DNA from: Mixta intestinalis
GTDB lineage: Bacteria; Pseudomonadota; Gammaproteobacteria; Enterobacterales; Enterobacteriaceae
Direction of reading: 5' to 3'
DNA length: 64,000 nucleotides
Assembly (NCBI RefSeq): GCF_009914055.1
Contig: NZ_CP028271.1
Coordinates: forward strand, 3,720,001 to 3,784,000
Positions 9,321 through 18,334 of the stretch are shown in pieces. Below the pieces are notes generated by a model. That model had not been told where the DNA came from, searched no databases, and was given only the letters and a program-made list of their open reading frames with translations. A program made the position numbers and the translations under genes. Each line of letters begins with the position of its first letter. Within the stretch, counting starts at the first letter, position 1.

Positions 9321-9410
9321 ATCGTCCGATCGCGGCTGGGATCACCACGCTTTTTTCGGTTGATCCCCAGCAGATTCTTCTCTTTTTTATATCTGGATCC
9401 TGTGCAAACT

Positions 9411-9655
9411 TGTGGATAACCATGCTAAATACGGTCTGATAACCGGTAGTTATCCCAAGTATAACCCGTGATGCTTTTTTGCTCTGTGTATAACTCGCCA
9501 TTTCGATCCCAGCTTATACGGATCAGGATCACCGATCATTCACAGTAAACGATCCTGATCAACCGCCTGATAATCCATGCAAAAATCAGCTTATCCACAG
9601 AAACAGGCGATCCTAATAAGAGATCTAACAAAGAGATCCTTTAAAGAATAAGATC
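9411..9655. other. oriC: Chromosomal replication origin oriC
   Basis: The mioC-mnmG interval contains an enterobacterial oriC in inverted orientation to the usual drawing. DnaA boxes: R1 TTATCCACA at 9591-9599 (plus), R4 at 9411-9419 (TTATCCACA on minus), R2 TTATACACA on minus at 9485-9493, and a weaker TTATCCCAA at 9450-9458. The unwinding element lies at 9613-9655 as three contiguous GATC-starting 13-mers on the minus strand: GATCTCTTATTAG (9613-9625), GATCTCTTTGTTA (9626-9638) and GATCTTATTCTTT (9643-9655). Many GATC sites, targets of Dam and SeqA, are spread through 9320-9740. The order of elements follows E. coli. Confidence 0.95.
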
Positions 9656-9764
9656 TTTCTTTTAATTACCCGACGATCCCGGCGCTTTCGTCATGCCATG
9701 AATTTGAGTAGAATCCACGCCCCAGGGCAACGATCCCTGATCGAACACTAACGAGGTACTTCCC

Positions 9765-11654
9765 ATGTTTTATCCCGATCCTTTTGACGTCATCGTCATT
9801 GGCGGTGGTCATGCAGGCACAGAAGCCGCAATGGCCGCAGCGCGGATGGGTCAACAAACGCTGCTGTTAACCCATAACATCGATACGCTTGGACAAATGT
9901 CCTGCAATCCGGCGATCGGCGGCATCGGAAAGGGACATCTGGTGAAAGAAGTGGATGCGATGGGCGGCCTGATGGCCAGCGCGATCGATCGTGCCGGCAT
10001 CCAGTTTAGGATACTAAACGCAAGCAAAGGGCCTGCCGTACGCGCCACTCGCGCTCAGGCTGACCGGGTGCTTTACCGTCAGGCGGTACGCACTGCGCTG
10101 GAGAACCAGCCGAACCTGATGATCTTTCAGCAGGCGGTAGACGATCTGATTGTGGAAAACGATCGTGTCGTTGGTGCCGTTACCCAGATGGGGCTGAAGT
10201 TTCGTGCACGCGCCGTTGTGCTGACGGTTGGCACTTTCCTTGATGGTAAAATTCATATCGGTCTTGATAATTACAGCGGTGGGCGTGCGGGCGATCCGCC
10301 TTCCATTCCGCTGGCTCGTCGTTTGCGCGAACTGCCGTTGCGCGTTAGCCGACTGAAAACCGGTACGCCGCCGCGTATCGACGCTCGCACCATCGACTTC
10401 AGCGTGCTTGCGCCTCAGCATGGCGACAACCCGATGCCGGTGTTCTCGTTTATGGGCGATGTATCGCAGCATCCGCAGCAAATGCCCTGCTACATCACCT
10501 ACACCAATGAGCAGACTCATGAGGTGATCCGTAATAATCTCGATCGCAGCCCGATGTATGCTGGTGTGATCGAAGGGATTGGCCCGCGCTACTGTCCGTC
10601 GATCGAAGATAAAGTGATGCGCTTTGCCGATCGCAACGCTCACCAAATCTTCCTTGAGCCGGAAGGATTAACCAGCAACGAAATTTATCCGAACGGCATC
10701 TCCACCAGCCTGCCGTTTGATGTGCAGATGCAGATTGTGCGCTCGATGAAAGGGATGGAAAACGCCAAAATCGTTCGTCCCGGTTATGCTATCGAGTATG
10801 ATTTCTTCGATCCGCGTGACCTGAAACCGACGCTGGAAAGTAAATTTATTCAGGGCCTGTTCTTTGCCGGACAAATCAACGGCACTACTGGCTATGAAGA
10901 GGCGGCGGCGCAGGGCATGCTGGCTGGTCTGAATGCCGGACGTCTCTCTGCCGACAAAGAAACCTGGGCACCGCGTCGCGATCAGGCTTACCTTGGTGTG
11001 CTGGTGGACGATCTTTGTACGCTCGGCACTAAAGAGCCGTACCGTATGTTTACCTCACGCGCTGAATATCGCCTGATGCTGCGTGAAGATAACGCCGACC
11101 TGCGTCTGACAGAAACCGCCCGTGAGCTGGGCCTGGTCGATGATGCCCGCTGGGCGCGCTTCAACCAGAAGCTGGAAAATATCGAACGTGAGCGTCAGCG
11201 CCTGCGTGATATTCACGTGCATCCGAAGTCAGATGATATTGAGACGGTCAACGCCGCGCTGAATACGCCACTGACCAAAGAGGCAAGCGGCGAAGATCTG
11301 CTGCGTCGTCCGGAAATGACCTATGCACGTCTGGTGACGCTCAACGGTTTTGGCCCGGCGCTGGCCGATGAGCAGGCGGCGGAACAGGTTGAGATTCAGG
11401 TGAAATATGAAGGGTACATTGCGCGTCAGCAGGAAGAGATTGAACGCCAGCTGCGCAATGAGAATACCCTGTTGCCGATCGATCTGGATTACCGCAACGT
11501 TAGCGGACTGTCGAACGAAGTGATCGCCAAGCTGAACGATCACAAACCGGGATCTATTGGTCAGGCATCACGTATTTCCGGCATCACGCCAGCCGCAATT
11601 TCTATTCTGCTGATTTACCTGAAGAAACAGGGATTGCTGCGTAAAAGCGCATAA
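9765..11654 (+). CDS. mnmG: tRNA U34 carboxymethylaminomethyl-modification enzyme MnmG
   Basis: FAD-dependent enzyme (formerly GidA) of 629 residues, identical in length to E. coli. With MnmE it installs the 5-carboxymethylaminomethyl group on wobble uridine of several tRNAs. The dinucleotide-binding motif VIGGGHAGTEAA is at residues 11-22, and the family signatures GPRYCPSIEDK and GTTGYEEAAAQG are intact. The partner gene mnmE is also in this window, at 48678-50042. It is the first gene to the right of oriC and is followed by rsmG. Confidence 0.97.
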   Translation: MFYPDPFDVIVIGGGHAGTEAAMAAARMGQQTLLLTHNIDTLGQMSCNPAIGGIGKGHLVKEVDAMGGLMASAIDRAGIQFRILNASKGPAVRATRAQADRVLYRQAVRTALENQPNLMIFQQAVDDLIVENDRVVGAVTQMGLKFRARAVVLTVGTFLDGKIHIGLDNYSGGRAGDPPSIPLARRLRELPLRVSRLKTGTPPRIDARTIDFSVLAPQHGDNPMPVFSFMGDVSQHPQQMPCYITYTNEQTHEVIRNNLDRSPMYAGVIEGIGPRYCPSIEDKVMRFADRNAHQIFLEPEGLTSNEIYPNGISTSLPFDVQMQIVRSMKGMENAKIVRPGYAIEYDFFDPRDLKPTLESKFIQGLFFAGQINGTTGYEEAAAQGMLAGLNAGRLSADKETWAPRRDQAYLGVLVDDLCTLGTKEPYRMFTSRAEYRLMLREDNADLRLTETARELGLVDDARWARFNQKLENIERERQRLRDIHVHPKSDDIETVNAALNTPLTKEASGEDLLRRPEMTYARLVTLNGFGPALADEQAAEQVEIQVKYEGYIARQQEEIERQLRNENTLLPIDLDYRNVSGLSNEVIAKLNDHKPGSIGQASRISGITPAAISILLIYLKKQGLLRKSA

Positions 11655-11775
11655 TCACAGGGCGATATCCGCCCTGACTCTGTCGCCGGTCAGCTTGTGC
11701 TGTCCGGCTGGCAGCTGACCTGTATTTCATGTTTTGCGCATCGGTACTAACCGCCTTTAGTGACTGGAAGACGTT

Positions 11776-12393
11776 GTGATAAATAAACTCACTCAGCTGC
11801 TCAGCGCAGCCAATATTTCTCTGTCCGATCAGCAAAAACAGCAGCTGGTGGGTTACGTTGAGCTGCTGCATAAATGGAATAAAGCCTACAACCTGACGTC
11901 GGTACGCGATCCGCAGGAGATGCTGGTGCGTCACATCCTCGACAGTATCGTGGTCAATCCGTGGCTGGAAGGGGAGCGCTTTATCGATGTCGGTACGGGG
12001 CCGGGCCTGCCGGGAATTCCTCTGGCGATAGTGCGTCCACAGGCGCATTTCACTCTGCTGGACAGCCTGGGCAAGCGCGTACGCTTCTTACGACAGGTGC
12101 AGTTTGCTCTGGGTCTGACTAACGTTGAGCCAGTACAGAGCCGTGTTGAAGCCTTTAATGCGGAGCCGCCTTTTGATGGCGTTATCAGTCGTGCTTTTGC
12201 TTCATTGAGCGACATGGTGAACTGGTGCCATCATTTACCGGCGGTGCAGGGCCGTTTTTATGCTCTGAAAGGACAACGCCCTGACGATGAGATCGCTGCG
12301 CTACCGTTACAGTTTCACGTAACCGATATTGTGGCGTTAAAGGTTCCTGAGCTGGAAGGGGAACGTCATCTGGTGACTATTCAGAAATGTTGA
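11776..12393 (+). CDS. rsmG: 16S rRNA m7G527 methyltransferase RsmG
   Basis: S-adenosylmethionine-dependent methyltransferase (GidB) of 205 residues that modifies G527 in the 530 loop of 16S rRNA; loss gives low-level streptomycin resistance. The SAM-binding motif DVGTGPGLPGIPLAI is at about residues 72-86. The start is GTG at 11776, giving the conserved beginning MINKLTQLL and matching E. coli RsmG. It is separated from mnmG by 121 bases and probably cotranscribed with it. Confidence 0.96.
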   Translation: MINKLTQLLSAANISLSDQQKQQLVGYVELLHKWNKAYNLTSVRDPQEMLVRHILDSIVVNPWLEGERFIDVGTGPGLPGIPLAIVRPQAHFTLLDSLGKRVRFLRQVQFALGLTNVEPVQSRVEAFNAEPPFDGVISRAFASLSDMVNWCHHLPAVQGRFYALKGQRPDDEIAALPLQFHVTDIVALKVPELEGERHLVTIQKC

Positions 12394-13105
12394 TTGTTTT
12401 GCCACCAGCGTGACGGTGGCAAAGCGATAATTTTGACGGTTTAATTGGTGGAAAAGTGACCGTTTAAACCCTCTTTTTTCATGTCTTAGCCGAATAATTA
12501 TTGTTGCAATAGAGGCAAAATCAGGCGCGGAAATTATCTGAAACTTCTGGTAGTATTTAACTTTATATTCACAAAATATTATCACTGATTTTACTTAACA
12601 AAAAAAGAATTCGACAATAATGCGTAACGCAGAGAAATAGTGCGGCCTAATCACGCGCCGTAAGACGCGATATTTTGGCTATATAAGTTTTCAACAGGAT
12701 GTCAAACTGCCCTTTTTATCGTCATTTGCAGGAAAAAAGACAATTTCCTTGTTTAACATCATGAGTTCAAACGTTTTTACCCGGCCTTTCGCTCAATTAG
12801 CTAAGACAAATCCTGAACACTATATCATCATCATATTAATGAATTGTGATCTATCGCACGCTTTATGAGCGTAAATTTGACGGAAATGTTGTACTCGGTA
12901 CGGCGTAATTTGCACTTCAGATTTTTAAAAAATAGGGCTGTGGAAAGAAATTTAAATAATTGTTCACCTTTTCGCTACTTATCGATTGAAATCGCAGGTG
13001 CGGCCCGTATAATTTGCTCGTTTTTTGCTGCTTGACTCAAAAGAGCAAAGGCAGTTTTATACGACACGCGACATACCCCGAACGGGGCAGGAGAGTTTCA
13101 GCGTC
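12394..13105 (+). promoter_or_regulatory. rsmG-atpI intergenic region with hairpin and atp promoter area
   Basis: About 0.7 kb without a gene. A hairpin directly after rsmG pairs TTTGCCACC (12398-12406) with GGTGGCAAA (12415-12423), without a T run. The middle is AT-rich. A CRP-like site TGTGA-N6-GCACG at 12845-12860 matches the consensus in one half only. The atp promoter should lie in the last 200 bases. No small protein gene or RNA gene could be supported. Confidence 0.5.
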
Positions 13106-13489
13106 ATGTCAGTGTCTCTTTACAGTGTGAAATTAGCCCGAACGGTGCTGCTGTGGCAGCTGGCGACTCTGTTCGTTATCGGCGCGATCTTTTTTGCCTT
13201 TAAAGATATTACGTGGGGCGCATCTGCTATCGCTGGTGGGCTGGCAGCCTGGCTGCCAAACGTGTTGTTTGTGATTTTGGCCTGGCGCCTGGGCGCACAA
13301 GCACCGGCTAAAGGGCGTATTGCCTGGAGTTTTGCGCTCGGCGAAGCGCTGAAAGTGTTTGTCACCATTTTTTTGCTCATTCTGGCGCTGGGTGTGCTTG
13401 ATGCGGTGTTTATGCCGGTCGGGCTGACCTGGTTATCGGTGCTGGTGGTTCAGATTGTTGCACCGGCTGTAATTAACAACAAAGGGTAA
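13106..13489 (+). CDS. atpI: ATP synthase accessory protein AtpI
   Basis: Membrane protein of 127 residues with four hydrophobic segments, first gene of the atp operon, thought to assist assembly of the c-ring. The ATG at 13106 has GGAG upstream and gives the conserved start MSVSLYSVKLART; the protein ends QIVAPAVINNKG as in E. coli. Upstream in-frame codons would add 27 residues with no homology and were not used. The next gene, atpB, begins eight bases after the stop. Confidence 0.95.
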   Translation: MSVSLYSVKLARTVLLWQLATLFVIGAIFFAFKDITWGASAIAGGLAAWLPNVLFVILAWRLGAQAPAKGRIAWSFALGEALKVFVTIFLLILALGVLDAVFMPVGLTWLSVLVVQIVAPAVINNKG

Positions 13490-13497
13490 GAGGCATC

Positions 13498-14316
13498 ATG
13501 GCTGCAGGAGAAATCTCTACTCCGCAAGATTACATAGGTCACCACCTGAGTAACCTTCAGTTGGACCTGCGTACTTTCGAGCTGGTGAATCCGCACGACG
13601 CTCCGGCGACGTTCTGGGTATTAAATATTGATTCCATGTTTTTCTCCGTGGTGCTGGGTCTGATTTTCCTGGTGCTGTTCCGTAAGGTAGCCAACAGCGT
13701 TACCAGCGGCGTGCCGGGGAAATTGCAGGCAGCTATTGAGATGGTGGTGGGTTTCGTTGACGGCAATGTCCGCGATATGTACCACGGTAAAAGCAAACTT
13801 ATCGCCCCGCTGGCGCTGACCATTTTCGTCTGGGTTTTCCTGATGAACTTTATGGATCTGCTGCCAATCGATTTCCTGCCATATATCGGCGAGCATGTGT
13901 TCGGTCTGCCAGCGTTACGCGTGGTACCGTCCGCTGACGTTAACGTCACGCTCTCCATGGCACTGGGCGTCTTTATTTTGATCCTGTTCTACAGCATCAA
14001 AATGAAAGGTGTTGGTGGTTTTGCTAAGGAGCTGACCCTGCAACCCTTTAACCATCCGCTTTTCATTCCCATCAACTTAATCCTTGAAGGGGTAAGCCTG
14101 CTGGCCAAACCGGTTTCTCTCGGTCTGCGACTGTTCGGCAACATGTATGCGGGTGAACTGATCTTTATCCTGATTGCGGGTCTGTTGCCGTGGTGGTCAC
14201 AGTGGGTTCTGAGTGTGCCATGGGCCATTTTCCACATCCTGATCATTTCGCTACAGGCTTTCATTTTCATGGTCTTGACGATTGTCTATCTGTCGATGGC
14301 ATCCGAAGAGCATTGA
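13498..14316 (+). CDS. atpB: F1Fo ATP synthase subunit a
   Basis: Integral membrane subunit of 272 residues that forms the proton half-channels of Fo against the c-ring. The essential arginine lies in the segment SLGLRLFGNMYAGEL, and the C-terminal membrane helix carries the conserved LQAFIFMVLTIVYLSMA. Multiple hydrophobic helices are evident. It lies in the standard order between atpI and atpE. Confidence 0.97.
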   Translation: MAAGEISTPQDYIGHHLSNLQLDLRTFELVNPHDAPATFWVLNIDSMFFSVVLGLIFLVLFRKVANSVTSGVPGKLQAAIEMVVGFVDGNVRDMYHGKSKLIAPLALTIFVWVFLMNFMDLLPIDFLPYIGEHVFGLPALRVVPSADVNVTLSMALGVFILILFYSIKMKGVGGFAKELTLQPFNHPLFIPINLILEGVSLLAKPVSLGLRLFGNMYAGELIFILIAGLLPWWSQWVLSVPWAIFHILIISLQAFIFMVLTIVYLSMASEEH

Positions 14317-14365
14317 TTTTTTAATAACACTACTGCGTTTTAACTGAAACAAACTGGAGACTGTC

Positions 14366-14608
<243 letters not shown>

Positions 14609-14720
14609 GCGGCCAAACACGAGTTCATCGGCCTGGCGTTAACCGTCAGACGATGAGCAGATTCTGCAGGTTGTCTATGATAACGGCAGAGTAAGTTAAC
14701 TTAACGAGAGGCATTGTGCT

Positions 14721-15191
14721 GTGAACCTTAACGCAACAATCCTCGGCCAGGCCATCGCGTTCGTCCTGTTTGTCCTGTTCTGCATGAAGTACGTATGGCC
14801 GCCGATTATGGCTGCCATCGAAAAGCGCCAGAAAGAAGTCGCTGAAGGCCTTGCTTCTGCAGAACGCGCCAAAAAAGATTTGGATCTTGCACAGGCAACT
14901 GCGACCGACCAGCTGAAAAAAGCGAAAGAAGAAGCTCAGGTTATTATCGAGCAGGCGAACAAACGCCGCGCTCAGATCCTGGACGAAGTGAAAGCTGAAG
15001 CTGAGCAGGAACGTAACAAGATCGTGGCACAGGCGCAGGCGGAAATTGACGCTGAGCGTAAACGTGCACGTGAAGAGTTGCGTAAGCAAGTCGCGATGCT
15101 GGCCGTGGCCGGCGCCGAGAAAATCATCGAACGTTCCGTGGATGAAGCTGCTAACAGCGACATCGTAGATAAACTGGTCGCTGAACTGTAA
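14721..15191 (+). CDS. atpF: F1Fo ATP synthase subunit b
   Basis: Peripheral stalk subunit of 156 residues: one N-terminal membrane helix (about residues 5-25) followed by a long charged helix that dimerises as a coiled coil and contacts delta. The start is GTG at 14721, as in E. coli, giving MNLNATILGQAIAFVLF. A 112-base gap after atpE is normal for this operon. Confidence 0.96.
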   Translation: MNLNATILGQAIAFVLFVLFCMKYVWPPIMAAIEKRQKEVAEGLASAERAKKDLDLAQATATDQLKKAKEEAQVIIEQANKRRAQILDEVKAEAEQERNKIVAQAQAEIDAERKRAREELRKQVAMLAVAGAEKIIERSVDEAANSDIVDKLVAEL

Positions 15192-15205
15192 GGAGGGAGG
15201 GGCTG

Positions 15206-15739
15206 ATGTCTGAACTAATCACTGTAGCTCGCCCCTACGCCAAAGCAGCTTTTGACTTTGCCGTTGAGCATCAAAGCATCGACCGTTGGCAGCAAATGCT
15301 GGCGTTCGCTGCAGAAGTCGCTCGCAACGAACAGATGGCCGAATTGATTTCCGGTGCGATGGCACCGGAAACGTTAGCCGCCTCGTTCATCGCAGTCTGT
15401 GGTGACCAACTCGACGAAGCAGGTCAGAACCTTATCAAGGTTATGGCGGAAAATGGACGTCTGTCCGCGCTGCCAGCCGTACTGGAGCAGTACATTCAAC
15501 TGCGTGACGCCTGGGAGGCGACCGCTGAAGTTGAAGTCATCTCTGCCAGTGCGCTGAGCGACGAGCAGCTGACCAAAATCAGCGTCGCAATGGAAAAGCG
15601 TCTGTCACGCAAAGTTAAGCTGAATTGCAAAATCGATAAGTCTGTAATGGCAGGCGTTATCATCCGAGCGGGTGATATGGTCATTGATGGCAGTATTCGT
15701 GGCCGTCTTGAGCGTCTGGCAGACGTCTTGCAGTCTTAA
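15206..15739 (+). CDS. atpH: F1Fo ATP synthase subunit delta
   Basis: Subunit of 177 residues that links the peripheral stalk to the top of the F1 alpha subunits. It has a helical N-terminal domain (1-105) and a C-terminal domain ending GSIRGRLERLADVLQS. The start ATG follows a strong AAGGAGGG ribosome site at 15190-15198, consistent with high expression. Located 14 bases after atpF and 14 bases before atpA. Confidence 0.96.
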   Translation: MSELITVARPYAKAAFDFAVEHQSIDRWQQMLAFAAEVARNEQMAELISGAMAPETLAASFIAVCGDQLDEAGQNLIKVMAENGRLSALPAVLEQYIQLRDAWEATAEVEVISASALSDEQLTKISVAMEKRLSRKVKLNCKIDKSVMAGVIIRAGDMVIDGSIRGRLERLADVLQS

Positions 15740-15753
15740 GGGGACTGGAGCAT

Positions 15754-17295
15754 ATGCAACTGAATTCCACCGAAATCAGCGAACTGATCAAGCAGCGCAT
15801 TGCTCAGTTCAATGTCGTGAGCGAAGCTCACAATGAAGGTACTATCGTTTCCGTCAGCGACGGCATCATTCGCGTACACGGCCTGGCCGATGTTATGCAG
15901 GGTGAAATGATCGCGCTGCCGGGCAACCGTTACGCTATCGCTCTCAACCTGGAGCGCGACTCCGTAGGTGCGGTAGTCATGGGTCCTTACTCTGACCTCG
16001 CCGAAGGCATGAAGGTTAAATGTACTGGCCGTATTCTGGAAGTACCGGTTGGCCGTGGCCTGCTGGGCCGCGTGGTTAACACCCTGGGTGAAGCTATCGA
16101 CGGTAAAGGTCCGGTTGAGCATGACGGTTTCTCTCCGGTCGAAGTTATCGCGCCGGGCGTTATCGAGCGTCAATCCGTTGACCAGCCGGTTCAGACTGGC
16201 TACAAATCTGTCGATGCGATGATTCCAATCGGCCGTGGCCAGCGTGAGCTGATCATCGGTGACCGTCAGACCGGTAAAACCGCGCTGGCAATCGATGCCA
16301 TCATCAACCAGCGTGATTCCGGCATTAAGTGCGTCTACGTCGCTATCGGCCAGAAAGCGTCCACCATTGCTAACGTGGTGCGTAAACTGGAAGAGCACGG
16401 CGCGCTGGCTAACACCATCGTGGTGGTTGCGTCCGCTTCTGAATCTGCTGCGCTGCAATACCTGGCACCTTATGCAGGTTGCGCCATGGGTGAATACTTC
16501 CGTGATCGCGGCGAAGATGCACTGATTGTTTATGATGACCTGTCCAAGCAGGCCGTTGCTTATCGTCAGATTTCTCTGCTGCTTCGTCGTCCACCTGGAC
16601 GTGAAGCGTTCCCTGGCGACGTGTTCTACCTCCACTCCCGTCTGCTGGAACGTGCTTCTCGTGTCAACGCTGAATATGTTGAAGCCTTTACCAAAGGTGA
16701 AGTGAAAGGTAAAACCGGCTCGCTGACCGCCCTGCCGATCATCGAAACGCAGGCGGGTGACGTTTCCGCGTTCGTTCCGACCAACGTAATCTCCATTACC
16801 GATGGTCAGATCTTCCTGGAATCAAACCTGTTCAACTCCGGTATTCGTCCGGCTGTTAACCCGGGTATCTCCGTATCCCGTGTTGGTGGTGCTGCACAGA
16901 CCAAGATCGTCAAGAAACTGTCCGGTGGTATTCGTACCGCGCTGGCACAGTATCGTGAACTGGCGGCGTTCTCTCAGTTCGCTTCCGATCTGGATGATGC
17001 AACCCGTAAACAGCTGAGCCATGGTCAGAAAGTGACCGAGCTGCTGAAACAGAAACAGTATGCTCCGATGTCCGTTGCCCAGCAGGGTCTGGTGCTGTTT
17101 GCTGCTGAACGTGGTTACCTGAACGACGTCGAACTGGCGAAAATCGGTAGCTTTGAAGCTGCGCTGCTGGCGTATGCCGATCGCGAACATGCCGAGCTGA
17201 TGCAGGAAATCAACCAAACTGGTAACTACAACAACGAAATCGAAGAGAAGCTGAAAGGCATCCTCGAAACGTTTAAAGCAACCCAGTCCTGGTAA
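15754..17295 (+). CDS. atpA: F1Fo ATP synthase subunit alpha
   Basis: Non-catalytic nucleotide-binding subunit of F1, 513 residues as in E. coli. The Walker A motif GDRQTGKT is near residues 169-176, and the segment ending in the conserved arginine region SVSRVGGAAQTK is present. Three alpha subunits alternate with three beta subunits. Codon use is strongly biased toward common codons, as expected for a highly expressed gene. A long antisense reading frame (15736-16635, minus) is a by-product of this bias. Confidence 0.98.
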   Translation: MQLNSTEISELIKQRIAQFNVVSEAHNEGTIVSVSDGIIRVHGLADVMQGEMIALPGNRYAIALNLERDSVGAVVMGPYSDLAEGMKVKCTGRILEVPVGRGLLGRVVNTLGEAIDGKGPVEHDGFSPVEVIAPGVIERQSVDQPVQTGYKSVDAMIPIGRGQRELIIGDRQTGKTALAIDAIINQRDSGIKCVYVAIGQKASTIANVVRKLEEHGALANTIVVVASASESAALQYLAPYAGCAMGEYFRDRGEDALIVYDDLSKQAVAYRQISLLLRRPPGREAFPGDVFYLHSRLLERASRVNAEYVEAFTKGEVKGKTGSLTALPIIETQAGDVSAFVPTNVISITDGQIFLESNLFNSGIRPAVNPGISVSRVGGAAQTKIVKKLSGGIRTALAQYRELAAFSQFASDLDDATRKQLSHGQKVTELLKQKQYAPMSVAQQGLVLFAAERGYLNDVELAKIGSFEAALLAYADREHAELMQEINQTGNYNNEIEEKLKGILETFKATQSW

Positions 17296-17347
17296 TGTCT
17301 GGCGGCTTGTCTGAAAAGGCAGGCCGCAAGGCTTTGAGGAGAAGCTA

Positions 17348-18214
17348 ATGGCCGGCGCAAAAGAGATACGTAACAAGATCGGAAGCGTAAAAAATACGCA
17401 GAAGATCACTAAAGCGATGGAAATGGTCGCCGCCTCCAAAATGCGTAAAACGCAGGAACGCATGGCGGCCAGCCGTCCGTATGCAGAAACCATGCGCAAA
17501 GTGATTGGTCACATTGCGTTGGGTAATCTGGAATACAAGCACCCTTACCTGGAAGAGCGCGACGTTAAGCGCGTCGGCTATTTGGTCGTTTCTACCGACC
17601 GCGGGCTTTGTGGTGGTTTGAACATTAACCTGTTCAAAAAATTGCTGGCAGAGATGAAAACCTGGTCTGATAAAGGCGTCCAGAGCGATCTGGCGATTAT
17701 CGGTTCCAAGGGGCTGGCTTTCTTCGGTTCTGTTGGCGGCAATGTCGTGGCGCAGGTGACCGGTATGGGCGATAACCCATCCCTGTCTGAGCTGATTGGC
17801 CCGGTAAAAGTTATGCTACAGGCCTATGACGAAGGTCGTCTCGACAAGCTGTATGTGGTCAGCAACAAATTTAACAACACCATGTCCCAGACGCCAACCA
17901 TTACTCAACTGCTGCCGTTACCGCCAGCGGAAGAGGAAGAAGAGTTGAAGCGTAAAACCTGGGATTATCTGTACGAACCGGATCCGAAATCGCTGCTGGA
18001 TACCCTGCTGCGTCGTTATGTCGAATCACAGGTTTATCAGGGTGTTGTAGAAAACCTGGCCAGCGAACAGGCCGCGCGTATGGTGGCGATGAAAGCGGCG
18101 ACCGATAACGGCGGCAACCTGATCAAAGAGCTGCAGTTGGTGTACAACAAGGCTCGTCAGGCCAGCATCACCCAGGAACTTACCGAGATCGTCTCGGGGG
18201 CCTCCGCGGTTTAA
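17348..18214 (+). CDS. atpG: F1Fo ATP synthase subunit gamma
   Basis: Central rotor shaft of F1, 288 residues. The two long terminal helices that form the coiled coil are visible at the ends (MAGAKEIRNKIGSVKNTQKITKAM and NKARQASITQELTEIVSGASAV regions, each conserved). The start follows a GAGGAGAAG ribosome site. It lies between atpA and atpD in the usual order. Confidence 0.97.
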   Translation: MAGAKEIRNKIGSVKNTQKITKAMEMVAASKMRKTQERMAASRPYAETMRKVIGHIALGNLEYKHPYLEERDVKRVGYLVVSTDRGLCGGLNINLFKKLLAEMKTWSDKGVQSDLAIIGSKGLAFFGSVGGNVVAQVTGMGDNPSLSELIGPVKVMLQAYDEGRLDKLYVVSNKFNNTMSQTPTITQLLPLPPAEEEEELKRKTWDYLYEPDPKSLLDTLLRRYVESQVYQGVVENLASEQAARMVAMKAATDNGGNLIKELQLVYNKARQASITQELTEIVSGASAV

Positions 18215-18334
18215 CCAGGTATACCCCGTCGTTGTCGCGGCCCTTCCGCCGCCACAGCGAGTTGCGCATCAGGCGCTGACTTCGCCGTAGGGACAACGAC
18301 AATGGGTAGAAACGAATTAGGTAGAGGATTCAAG

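Noticed and set aside
10014..10646. 210-codon open frame antisense to mnmG
   Set aside because: Shadow of mnmG codon structure; no recognisable product.
12845..12860. CRP site controlling the atp operon
   Set aside because: Only one half-site is good (TGTGA versus GCACG on the other side); kept as a weak remark, not a finding.
15736..16635. 299-codon open frame on the minus strand, antisense to atpA
   Set aside because: Results from strong codon bias of atpA; no ribosome site, no family resemblance, and the coding strand is certain.
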